DNA from: Sphaerosporella brunnea
Lineage: Eukaryota > Ascomycota > Pezizomycetes > Pezizales > Pyronemataceae
Assembly (NCBI GenBank): GCA_008704415.1
Contig: VXIS01000278.1
Coordinates: 1 to 64,000, forward strand
DNA length: 64,000 bases
Reading direction: 5' to 3'
The notes below the pieces were generated by a model that was given only the letters and a program-made list of their open reading frames with translations, was not told the origin of the DNA and made no database searches. This document shows, piece by piece, positions 45,681-55,192 of this stretch; the first letter of the stretch is position 1, and every line of letters begins with the position of its first letter. Made by a program: the position numbers and the translations under genes.

Positions 45681-47651
45681 TCAAAGTCCCTTCCCAATCT
45701 GCACCAATCTGACAGCTTCAGTTCCAAACACCGCATCGCAGCCATTTTTGACCATATCCAAGACCTCGCCTCCCCACTGCATCCACCCGCCGAGCACCGG
45801 TATCTGCGCATCTTTACAAATCCCACTACCTTCGAGTTCTGCGAGCGGGAACAGCACCCGCGGCTTACCCGCCACGACGCGTACTCGCAACTCTCCGAAA
45901 AATCCCACTTTCACCAAGTACCCCGTGAGAACGTCAACAGCCCACGTTCCGCGTGTCCACCCCGTTCTTCTGAGGATGACCGTCCTGTCTCGAGACGCTT
46001 CGCCCGAGTTGGTGAGTATGCTGACCATGTTTCCTTTCTTCAGCGCGATCGTGGACGGGGATGCGTAGATTACTCGCGATTTTTCAAGGAAGTAGGAAGC
46101 CGGCATGAAGTTGCGGAGTTGATTGAGCTTCGAGATTAAAGTGTACCATCGTGTGGAGCGCGAGAAGCCTGAGAGCCATATGGCTTCGCGGTTGTGTGGG
46201 TCCTCGCTGGCCGAGAATTGGTGTTCCTGTCCGGAGTAGATGACGGGGATGCCATCCGCGATTATGGTGAGGGTCAGGACGTTTGCGATTAGCTATGGGG
46301 GTATTAATTGAGACCCAGTTTCCACAAAGTAGGGGACTCACCGAGGAATCGCTGGTGAAGGATGGAAACCTTGGGTTGTCGTGGTTTTCGGAGAAGGTGC
46401 CGAAGAGAGTGATATCCTGCACCGATTGTGAGTGTCGATATGGTGACAACAGCGAGGATCACCTACGATGCAGAACGCATTCATGATGTCAATCATAAAA
46501 GCAAGATCACGCATATCGGCTGCGGGAGTGAGAAAAGTCCGGGCGAGGACTTCATACCTATTTGGATGAGTATAGATAACCCAAAGCGTCCCGTGGATAG
46601 CCATACAAGGGAAAATTAAGCAGGCCGCTCAGCTGTTCTTGGTACGAACAGGTGTATCCCGGATCACGATGCCACACCTCGCCCAGAGTGAAAACGCCAG
46701 CTGCGGCCGCAAAACTGGAGAGGAACGGCCGGCCCATGTGTCTGGCAGTATCGAGCCGTATCCCATCAACTGTCTCATTTAGCCTCACGCATTGGCCAAG
46801 GGCCAGGACGAATCCCACTCTGGTAGGTCTCTATCAACTCTTTGACCCACTTGTTCATCGTAGTCTGCACCCACGGTAATGCAGTATCGACATCCACCAA
46901 GGCGACTTTCTCATCGCCCAGCCAGCACTATCTCCGATCCCGTCAGCTCCGTCCGACCCCCCTAATCAAGGAGCAAACACACCTCTTCCACGATCCTCTG
47001 GTCACTCCAATCAGTGATCCAGCAGTGTTCATGAAACGCATCTTCCGTGGCAAATGGTTCTCCAAAGCCGCTATAATCCAACGCCGCCACGGGCCCAGCA
47101 TGCGCAAAATGATTCGGAACAACATCAACCATCAGATACTGGGAGGCTTGGTCAGTGCGTCTCCCGAGCCAGGATGAGCTCTCCGTACCTACCATCCCGC
47201 GCCGATGAAGCGCATCACTCAGCTCTCGCAGCTCCTCCGCGCTCCCAAAGTGAGGGTTTAGCCGATTCAAGTCCTCGGCCCAGTACCCGTGATACGCTTC
47301 TCCCCAGCCTGTAAATCCGTCGATGTTCTTGACCACAGGCGATATCCAGATCTGCAAGCTGCGGTCAGCCCGGGACCGCTGCGCTCTGAGACTCACTTCA
47401 CCGACCGCATTAAATCCCATGCCCTGGATATAGTCCAGCTCGTTGGTGATCCCCCTGTACGAGCCCCCACAGTATCTCCGGGCACCAGTGTCGCAGGGAT
47501 GCGTCGTAGAGCCGTTGGCGAGGGCAAAACGGTCCGTAACGAGCTGGTAGATGGAACGGCTGCGCCATTGCTCGGGAGTTGCCGCTTGTATTGCTGGTAG
47601 GAGTATCAAGAGGAGGATACATCCCCAGCAGTGAAGGAGAGTCCTACACAT
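45681..47651 (-). CDS. Secreted GH13 alpha-amylase (539 aa, 8 exons)
   Basis: Exons are 47651-47397, 47351-47193, 47138-46983, 46927-46819, 46769-46607, 46557-46467, 46416-46342 and 46292-45681; the seven introns are 45-55 bp. The signal peptide is M-C-R-T-L-L-H-C-W-G-C-I-L-L-L-I-L-L. The mature part opens W-R-S-R-S-I-Y-Q-L-V-T-D-R-F-A and C-G-G-S-Y-R-G-I, as in Aspergillus-type amylases. GH13 regions: D-V-V-P-N-H (I), D-G-I-R-L-D-T-A-R-H with nucleophile D233 (II), G-E-V-W-H with acid E257 (III), and F-S-E-N-H-D-N-P with D324 (IV). It cleaves internal alpha-1,4 bonds of starch or glycogen outside the cell. An insertion V-G-E lies before I-W-I-S-P-V. The intron at 46606-46558 is chosen because it restores N-F-P-L-Y-E-V-L-A-R-T-F. 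After the usual family end (F-P-L-A-E-L-E-G-S-G-I-C) the frame runs 40 residues further, without a starch-binding domain. Confidence 0.93.
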
Positions 47652-49838
47652 GGCTGTTGAGGGGATACGGGAGGGGTTTGCAGCAGCTGAACTGCGGGGG
47701 ACGGGAAGATGCACCGTATCCCTGCTTGTGCTACCCACGCCCTGTGCGAGATAGAGAAGGAGGTATGTATACTCGTACTAGTACATGCTTCGCTTGCAAA
47801 GCCCACGACCACCTCGCCATCAACGGCTTTGAGCAGGAGGGGGAATGTGTAGAACGCCATGGAGGCTGAGGAAATGAAGGGCAAGGACTCGGTGATCGGT
47901 GATCGCAGGGCTGGCCTCAATCATGTATGCTCACTCGCGCTTGCTATCGTTCATTCGGCCGACACCGCTTGAGGGGCCAAATAGTAACATTCGAGTGGAG
48001 GCAATAGTTATAGACGTCAGTTTGAACACACATCGCCAGGTCGTATTGTGGGTCTCATGTCTCAAACCCGCAGCTTCAACCGAATCACGTCAAAAACAGT
48101 GCAGTTTTGCATTTTCCTAGATCCTGAGCAGCTATCTCCAATCAATCCAGCAGCACAGAAGGCCACCCTCTCGTGAACCCCTCAGCGAGTTGGCTTCACT
48201 GGCGAGAACCCCAGCGAGCAGTTCGGCGAGAAGTGCGAGAAGAGTTTGACGGCCAATGAAGACACGCTCAAGCAAGAACTCTTCAATCTGGCCGCCGTAA
48301 GAGACGTTGAAGCATGGTTCTCGAGAAAAAACAGGCCCTAGTTTGGCCTATGTTCCCCATCCTCTATCCTGCCAGTTTCTCGCATCCTTTCCTTCTCCTT
48401 CCACTAGCCACTGCCGACACAGCTCACTGCCCCCCTCGACATAAACAACGTCAACTTAGTCAGAAACACTTCCACAACCTTGAAATCGATATGCCTTTTC
48501 GTTTCAGCTACGAGCCAATTCGAGCTTCGCCTCTTCCGCTTTACTGAGGTCGAAAAGCTTGTTGAAGGTTTTGTCTTTGTGTGCAATCCACCTATGACGT
48601 GGCCCGCCAACCTTGGGTACATGATCTTGAAGCTAGTAAATGGGCGTAAACTCTTGTCACTTTCGTAGATATTGCTTGCAAGGTGAATATCGGGCATGTA
48701 GTCACACTATTGTTGCTTCATTGGATATCACTCTGTGAAAGAGACCGGGCTTTTTGGACCGGCTATCCACACTGGGCGGAGGGGATCTTGACGGCTGCGG
48801 CGCTGTCGAGACACACCCAAGCCGATTTCTCAGTATGTTCACTGGCTTTATAATTATGGCCGGCGTCTACTATCTCACCCTCTTCCCCGTGCAGCCACGA
48901 GTCGTACAGAGCTTTCTACCTCTCTTTGCAAGCGCCCATCTCTTAGGTTTCCCAACCGACAAGAACGCAATCGAATCGTAATTACCGATCCCCAGTTCGA
49001 GCAACTCATTCTTCATGTACAGAAGCACGCGCGTGCTCTGTCGCCTACAAAAAGTGCGCAGCCCTTTCGTAGTACTCGAAAAACTAGCCGTGAGATTACC
49101 GAGCCTACGCAAGCAGGAGAGGCCATCAGTTTGCTTCTTATTCGAGAGTCTCTATGCATACTCACTCGATAACTACATACTTGACTCTATTTTTACCCAG
49201 AGATAGCCTGGCACGTATCTAACTAATATCTGAACATATGGTGTGTCTTTGACTTACCGGCAGTTCGCACATAAAGGACGTAAATATATATCTACGCGCG
49301 TCAGATCTTCAATGCGAACCCCACATGTTCTCTCGTACGAGGGCGCAACGACATTAACTTCCGAAGCCCGGGACATTCCTGGTATCCCTTCGTATCCGTA
49401 GAAAAAAAAAAAAAGAACGGTGAGGACAGGCATCGTCTACGCCTCAACCGCAGCACCTTTTTTTTTCCTTTCTTTCTTTTCTCGGCTTTCAGGTACGCGG
49501 TCAATAGATCTAGAGTGCCGAAAAAAAAAAACGGTTAGGTTACGCCTTGTCAGCCCATCTGATTACGCCGCCCCCGCGCCTCGCAGATCTTCCGCACGTT
49601 GTGCAGACTGACAGGCAGGCCTGTGTATGTAACCAGCGACGAGACGACTCGTCAAGAACGAGGACATCGCTTTGCAGAGGTGGTGTGGGTAGCACCACAG
49701 CGGGCCTATCGATAGCGCCGCCATATGTCTCGGGGACTTGCTGTAGATATGTCCTACCGGTATATAAAAAACGGAAATCCGCTATAATCCAACTGCATCG
49801 ATTCAATTCCCCCCCGCCGCCCCCCGCAGCTCGCCAAC
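47652..49838. other. Intergenic stretch
   Basis: No gene accepted. A frame at 48754-48981 containing M-F-T-G-F-I-I-M-A-G-V-Y-Y-L is short and unsupported. The last 80 bases hold TATATAAAA at 49761-49769 and a C-rich leader for the next gene. Confidence 0.45.
49761..49769 (+). promoter_or_regulatory. TATA box of the second membrane-protein gene
   Basis: TATATAAAA is 78 bases before the ATG and is followed by a pyrimidine-rich leader. Confidence 0.6.
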
Positions 49839-50986
49839 ATGAAGACCGAAGTGACGCTCGGACTCAAATTCGCCGGGATCGCAATCACGGGATCGCTGGT
49901 TGCGGCCCGAATATTTATCGCGGCACTTTACGGCTACAGGACGCGGTCCCACCGGCTCGAGATCCTTGGAGTCGCTTGCTACACCTTCAGCTGCTTCATC
50001 GCAATCTATGCCTACGGAACATGGTGTTATCAAGGGATCCTAAGCGCTCGGTGGGAAGCGCAAGGGGTGTCGGAGGAGATTATCAAAAGGCGACTCACAG
50101 AGCCCCTGCTCCTAAAAGTAAAGTAAAATCTGAACGCAGGGGGAGGGAGAAAGCAGGCGGAGCTGATTTCGGTGCTCGCAGCTGGAGTTCTCACAGTCCT
50201 TCGCAAAGATAGCCGCCGTGACTCTCGCGAAGGCGGCTTTCTTGATCGCATACGCTCCTGTGTATTCGAAGTCCTGCTGGCGGCTGCAGGTTGTGTTCAT
50301 GGCCTCTGTCATCCTCACCGTGCTATCATTCCTTGCCTCCATCGCGGTATATTTTTTCTGGTGCATCCCAGTGTATCAAAACTGGTGAGAGCCCACCATT
50401 CCCTCCCTCCCTCCCTCCCTCCCATCAAGCTGACGTTTTTTTTTCTTTTTTTTTTCTTTCACAAAGGCAACCCATCTCCAGCGCCAAAACGTGCCACGCA
50501 ACCCTCGACTTCACCGCCCTGATGATCGCAAACATAATCCACATACTCTCCAGCCTTCCCCTCGTCGCCCTCCCCATCTTCGCCCTGCTCAGCCTACGCA
50601 TCAAAGACCGCCGCGACCATTGCGGCGTCGCAGTGATCGTGCTGTTCGCCCTCGCCTCGTTTGCCGCTGCGCTGTGGCAGTTCTTGGATGCGAAGCTGTC
50701 GGGCTACACCGCCGATCATGCTGCTGCGCTGCCCCTTGGGAGAAGAAATGCATATGTCGTTGCGGATGTGATGGTGGTGCTAGCGATACAGTTGGCGTAT
50801 TCATTGCCGTGTATGCGGTTGCTGGTTAGGAGTACGTTTTCGGGCATTGAAGGCACGGAGCAGCGGGGAGCGGCGAAGGCCGTGGCGCCTATGGCTCGGG
50901 ATAGCTGGGTTCATTCAAGAGGTGGGTGGGGGGAAGAAGATTCCGCGAGTAAACCACGCGGTGTCATTCCGGGAGGGAGGGGATAG
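49839..50986 (+). CDS. Seven-helix membrane protein of the fungal rhodopsin-like type (333 aa, 3 exons)
   Basis: Exons are 49839-50117, 50182-50384 and 50467-50986. The second intron contains a long T-rich tract (50436-50459). Hydrophobic helices are seen at G-I-A-I-T-G-S-L-V-A-A-R-I-F-I-A-A-L-Y, I-L-G-V-A-C-Y-T-F-S-C-F-I-A-I-Y, F-A-K-I-A-A-V-T-L-A-K-A-A-F-L-I-A-Y, F-M-A-S-V-I-L-T-V-L-S-F-L-A-S-I-A-V and three more. The string F-F-W-C-I-P-V-Y-Q-N-W, followed by K-T-C-H-A-T-L-D-F and then I-I-H-I-L-S-S-L-P-L-V-A-L-P-I-F, follows the cysteine-bearing fourth/fifth-helix pattern of fungal rhodopsin-fold (PTH11/SAT4-like) proteins. The tail is Gly/Arg-rich and polar. It is not close in sequence to the protein at 1135. 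The role is unknown; membrane sensing is only a possibility. Confidence 0.8.
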
Positions 50987-51375
50987 TGGCTCTGGTTTTC
51001 TTGCACGGCGTTTTCTGAGATCACGATGTGTATGCCTATCCGAAGCTTGTCTTGATACATAGCGGAAAGTGAAATAATAAGCGACAAGTAACCCCCCGAG
51101 CAAGAATGGAGGGCCCCAAGGCCGGCTGGTGATAAGTCCACCTCAATACGAGTAATAGGTCTCCCAAGTATCCAAGTTTGCAGTGGGCGGAATCGTCACG
51201 GTGGATCAGCTTTACCAGTATCTAGTCAACGACAACACTTTGTACTGGAAACAATCGCTCATGCAAAACTAGAACCCAAAACCGAGCGGCAGAAGCTCCG
51301 TCTGTCCATACTCACTCAACACAACTCTGATGTCCAACACCCAATATCGGCCTCCAAAAAACCACCACCTCATAA
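50987..51375. other. Short intergenic stretch between convergent genes
   Basis: No gene or notable repeat. Confidence 0.5.
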
Positions 51376-52692
51376 CTACCGCACCAACCAAACCAAACCA
51401 CCCGCCACCACTGCCTGCAACCAGAACGGCACTGAGCACCTCAAACACAGCAGCCACCCACCCTCCTTCCTTGCACCACCGCTAGTCTGCAACCTATGTT
51501 CCTTATCTTTATCCTTCTCCTTCCCGCTCTGTTTCGGGGAATCAGCAGTAGACGTCGAAGTGTGCTGCACGACCACCAACTCCAGAACCGAAGTCTTCGT
51601 CACTGACGGCCCGATTATCTCCTCGATAAACGTCTCGGTTAGACACACGATGTCGTCGCTATTCTCCACACTACTACTGCTGGTAAAGGAGTCGTGCTCG
51701 GGCTTCTTTTTGTTGGCGTCTTGTGACGGCTTTTTGGTGGGGAGAACGAAGCCGTCGTCTTCTTCGGAGTAGAATTCGGCCTCGTCGAATATGGTTTTAC
51801 GGTGCGGTTTGGGCTGCTGAGGCCGCGCTGTTGGGAATGCGGAGAAAGCAGTGGGCTCGGGCGTTATTAGCACTGTGTGTGTCTCCAGTGCACTGGCGGA
51901 TGGTGCGGATTTTGTCTTCGCCTGGTAGCGCGTTATTGTCACAGCGGCCTCAGAGGCTTCATCGTCATTGTCATCTTCTGAAGGGGCGGTGATAGTTGTA
52001 GTCCCCGGCGTTGGTTTTGCAGTAGAAGAAGCAGACGAAGGAGAGGGAAAAGAAGAAGAAGAAGAAGGGGCTGCGGCGGTAGGAGTTCGTGGTGTCGATG
52101 TAGACGTGGATTTTTCGATATTTGATGAGCTCTCCGCTGATTCGGTTTCTGAAACGTTTTGCTGCTGGTCGGAAGTTGTGGTTGTTTTCGCCCCTGTCAC
52201 GTTCCCCATAAACGTAGGCGACTCCGTGATCGTAACCCGCACCTCTCCCCTCTCCTGCGCTGTCGTGGAAGAGGAGGAGGCGGAGGAGGGAGTACTCGTA
52301 TCCCCCCGCGAACTCTCACTCGTCTCTGCACGCTCCAGCACCGTCACCATCACCGCCGGAGCCGAAGAAGATGAAGGAGTCATCCGGCCGTTGCGGCCAT
52401 CCCAATTATCTCGTTGTTCGACCACATGGCTGGAGCTAACAGTAGTAGTCGTAGCCGGAATTTCCACCGGCCCTCCGGCACCACCACCACCGCTGGTCCG
52501 TTTCACGATCGCTTCCGGCAAGACAACCCTCGTCTCAAAGATGTGGCTAGGCGGGCACGCAAGCGGACATTCGCAGTTGAGAGCGGGGCGAGTGAGGAGG
52601 ACGTTGACAGCAGAGGAGGAGGCATCCGCCGCGTAGGAATTGGAAGGGAAAAGAATGGAGGGAAGAAGAGGAGTGAGGGGTAACAATAGCAT
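51376..52692 (-). CDS. Ser/Thr-rich secreted protein, probably GPI-anchored (438 aa)
   Basis: The frame begins with a signal peptide (M-L-L-L-P-L-T-P-L-L-P-S-I-L-F-P-S-N-S-Y-A). A Cys-bearing segment follows (N-C-E-C-P-L-A-C-P-P, about residues 40-50), then some 300 residues dominated by Ser, Thr, Pro and Glu, typical of heavily O-mannosylated stalks. The end is W-L-L-C-L-R-C-S-V-P-F-W-L-Q-A-V-V-A, then G-G-L-V-W-L-V-R. This hydrophobic tail, preceded by a small-residue stretch (T-S-G-G-A), fits a GPI attachment signal, though the final Arg is unusual. A conserved-looking acidic block lies near residues 320-390 (E-A-E-F-Y-S-E-E-D-D-G-F-V). Fungal proteins of this build sit at the wall or plasma membrane. 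An upstream in-frame GTG lengthens the frame to 52713 but does not match a start. Confidence 0.75.
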   Translation of the reverse strand: MLLLPLTPLLPSILFPSNSYAADASSSAVNVLLTRPALNCECPLACPPSHIFETRVVLPEAIVKRTSGGGGAGGPVEIPATTTTVSSSHVVEQRDNWDGRNGRMTPSSSSAPAVMVTVLERAETSESSRGDTSTPSSASSSSTTAQERGEVRVTITESPTFMGNVTGAKTTTTSDQQQNVSETESAESSSNIEKSTSTSTPRTPTAAAPSSSSSFPSPSSASSTAKPTPGTTTITAPSEDDNDDEASEAAVTITRYQAKTKSAPSASALETHTVLITPEPTAFSAFPTARPQQPKPHRKTIFDEAEFYSEEDDGFVLPTKKPSQDANKKKPEHDSFTSSSSVENSDDIVCLTETFIEEIIGPSVTKTSVLELVVVQHTSTSTADSPKQSGKEKDKDKEHRLQTSGGARKEGGWLLCLRCSVPFWLQAVVAGGLVWLVR

Positions 52693-52885
52693 CTTCTTTT
52701 TTTGTCGGCGCACGCTCGATATAGATGGGGTGAGTTGGGGAGATAGTCGAAGGTTTGGAGTTTGAGGTTCTATTGTTGGGCGTTGGGAGTGTGTAGTCAG
52801 CGGGCGAGTGCGTCATGGTGTGGCACACGGAAAGCCATGATAGTTGCTGGATGTTAGGCAGTTTGAAAAGCTTAAACTTAACAAC
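52693..52885. other. Short spacer between the wall-protein gene and tRNA-Tyr
   Basis: Divergent promoter space; no other feature seen. Confidence 0.5.
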
Positions 52886-52971
52886 CCCTCTGTGGTGTAG
52901 TTGGTATCACACCGGACTGTAATTTCAAAGTTGTTATCCGTTGGTCACCGGTTCGACTCCGGTCGGAGGGA
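52886..52971 (+). tRNA. tRNA-Tyr(GTA) with a 13-nt intron
   Basis: The acceptor stem is CCCTCTG paired with CGGAGGG (one G-U pair), followed by discriminator A at 52971. The D arm is GTG...CAC with the G18-G19 loop. The anticodon loop is C-T-G-T-A-A with anticodon GTA at 52919-52921. The T arm is ACCGG-TTCGACT-CCGGT. An insert of 13 bases (52923-52935) follows A37, exactly where nuclear tRNA introns lie, and tRNA-Tyr is a species that carries one in most fungi. The 27-43 pair is a C/T mismatch, a small oddity. It decodes UAU and UAC. Confidence 0.9.
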
Positions 52972-52985
52972 TTAATCTTTTGTCA

Positions 52986-53003
52986 TTTTTTTTTTTTTTT
53001 TTT
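52986..53003 (+). terminator. RNA polymerase III terminator
   Basis: A run of about 18 T begins 15 bases after the tRNA 3' end. Confidence 0.8.
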
Positions 53004-53714
53004 GCTTCCCGTCATGGCCTTGTGAAGGATCCTTATTTCTCGTACAGAGAGAGGCTTCGGGAAAATGGATCCAACACGTCCGACATTGAAAATGGTAAGA
53101 TACCGCGGGTGACTGGGCATTAACCTTCAATGAGCGGCAATGATCTTGCCGGTGGTGCACAAGCTGGATAATACCTGTTTTTTTCTTGCGTCCTTTCAGT
53201 TGTCTATATAGCCATGGCCACAGGACTCGAAAGTGCCCTCAGACCGGGCAAGGTGAGGTACGCATGAAAAGCGGTAATGGGACAAGACGGGACGAGGCTG
53301 GAATAGCTCCAGCTCCAGACATATGACATATCTACAGTGGAATCTTGCAAATCCTCCACCTCGAACGGATGAATGAATGGACGCAGACGTTCAATCAGTG
53401 AGGACGGGTGTTTGGCCTTGCAGTTCGAGGAAACTTGGAGCTTTCCTACAACTGTGATCATACACTCGCACAAAAGTCTTTCTCCAGCTAACACATAAAT
53501 ATGCCATAAAGAATCGTCTTTCATAACCGCGAGGAGCTCGCAGGCGCCATAGTTTAAGTAGATAAATACTTAAGTAGATGTGTAGAATACACACCAAATA
53601 CCCTCCAAGAGCCTCCCACACAAATGCGGGTGCCGGACCCAGCTACCTAGAAAGTAGACAGTATCGAAATCGCAAAGAGAAGATAAAATACCAGCACCCT
53701 TACTCAACCGGCAG
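53004..53714. other. Intergenic stretch
   Basis: No gene supported; frames here are short and lack splice or domain evidence. Confidence 0.5.
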
Positions 53715-54394
53715 CTACCAGCGCCTGCCCGCCAATGTAGCCTCGCACAAAGTCTGGACCTTACACGTGCGAGCATCCAAGGGGGGATTCCACATAAACT
53801 TTTCAACGCCGCCACGGCCGGCAACAGCCTCCAGAAGACCCCACAGCTCGTTCGCGGTCTGAAAGCTGCAAATCTGAAAATCATCCAGGCCCTCCCACAA
53901 AAAGCTATCAATCCACATCTTCATCAAGTGTTCGCTGCCCTCGAGGTGGAAATTATTGAAGAAGCCCCTAGCCCAGTCATAGTCGTATTGGGACGCGAAG
54001 GGATAGAACGGGGCGGTGGGCGGGGTGAGTGGTGACCCTTCAACACGCGTAGTTAGCGACAGCTGTTTCAAGCCCCCCAAAAGCTGGGATAAAACAAACG
54101 TTTCATCGCATCCGCTTCGCTTTCGTAATACCCTTCGGTGGGCATTTCGAACTTGAGCCCCCTCATTCCCCGCAGCCGCAGCTTGTTGCGGCTTGACATG
54201 AACGAAAGCGCACTTTCATCTCCGTTGTCGCTGATCGTAAACCGCCCGTTGATTTTCGAGTGCCGCCACCGCTGCTTCCCGCATGGCGTGTGCGGGTACA
54301 GATCCGGCTCTGGTCGACGGAACCACGGGGTTTGATTCGTGAGCTGCGAAGAGGAGGAGGAGGAGGAGGAGGATGAAGTCGCTGAGGTTGACAT
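53715..54394 (-). CDS. Hypothetical protein (205 aa, 2 exons)
   Basis: Exon 1 is 54394-54100 and exon 2 is 54037-53715. The 62-base intron has donor GTTTGT, a GCTAAC branch 14 bases before an AAG acceptor, and restores one frame: ...A-D-A-M-K-R then S-P-L-T-P-P-T-A-P-F-Y. The N-terminus has a run of serines (GAGGAG repeat on the plus strand at 54352-54373). It continues W-F-R-R-P-E-P-D-L-Y-P-H-T-P-C-G-K-Q-R-W and a globular, Trp/Phe/Asp-rich C-terminal half (D-Y-D-W-A-R-G-F-F-N-N-F-H-L-E-G and W-I-D-S-F-L-W-E-G-L-D-D-F). No signal peptide or membrane span. The family is not recognised. Confidence 0.65.
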
Positions 54395-55192
54395 GACGAT
54401 GTCAAGCAGACGCGCTTAGTGGCGATGCAGGTGATGAGCTAAAGTTAGAGACTTAGTTAAAGTTGTGGGGGAGTCCGCTAGCCGAAGTTGGAAGGCCTAG
54501 CCTGCTGACACATGTCTCGGGGAAAACGGTTGTTGTGTAACCAAAGCGATGGAGATTCGGTACTAAGGCAAGTGTGGCTAAGTGACTTTGCCATGAGGCT
54601 GAGTGACTTCTCCACAGAGCGCAGTGACTTTGCCACATTGCCTCGTTACCGAATCTCTACGGCATCTATCCCTATAGGGCAGTTGGTGTGGCGTTTTCCG
54701 ACCGTCGGATTTTGGAGCGAAGCGACTGCACAGTTCAATCATTCTGGAGCGGAGCCGTGGAGGAGCTTTAGCGACGACACTGAATTATATAAGTGGCGCT
54801 GTACTAATGACTGCACACCGTGTGCTGTTGACTCGTATTTCTCTATCAGGTTTTTTGGTTGGCAAGTTTCATTTGTCAAAACATTATTCCATGCACGACG
54901 TCGACTCGGGTATCCCATCACGACCGCCCACCGGCAACATGATACCCCCCAAGCAGACTGAGATGACCACGAAGAGCAAGAAGCAAAAAACCGTGAGTCG
55001 CTCAGCAACTAATACTGCCTGAGGACGTCAGAAGAGTGCGCACAAGGAAAAAAAAACGAACTCAGGCGTTCCAGAACACCGCCCTCGCCGAACCAAAAAC
55101 TCCTCAAATCCACGAAGAAAAAAATAAACAAAAGCAGGACATTTTGTCAACTTAAAACCAGCCACTACCAACAACTACGAACTAAGTACGTC
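54395..55192. other. Intergenic stretch with a foldback
   Basis: Holds the inverted repeat and three 21-base units described separately. No gene is supported. Confidence 0.5.
54551..54656. repeat. Imperfect inverted repeat around three 21-bp tandem units
   Basis: The left arm agattcggta-cta-aggcaa-gtgtggc (from about 54551) is mirrored by taccgaatct at about 54646-54656 together with attgcct and gccaca. Arms of about 35 bases match with a few substitutions. Between and overlapping them are three 21-base units starting agtgactt (agtgactttgcca..., agtgacttctcca..., agtgactttgcca...). It would fold into a hairpin; it may be a MITE-like relic. Confidence 0.6.

Noticed and set aside
45267..46139. 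Plus-strand open frame of 290 codons
   Set aside because: Half lies antisense to the last amylase exon and half in intergenic DNA; no domain.
51968..52636. Plus-strand open frame of 222 codons
   Set aside because: Antisense to the Ser/Thr-rich wall protein; its Glu/Val/Gly-rich composition is the complement of Ser/Thr codons.
52712..52713. Upstream start for the wall protein
   Set aside because: The in-frame codon is GTG; the first ATG gives a proper signal peptide.
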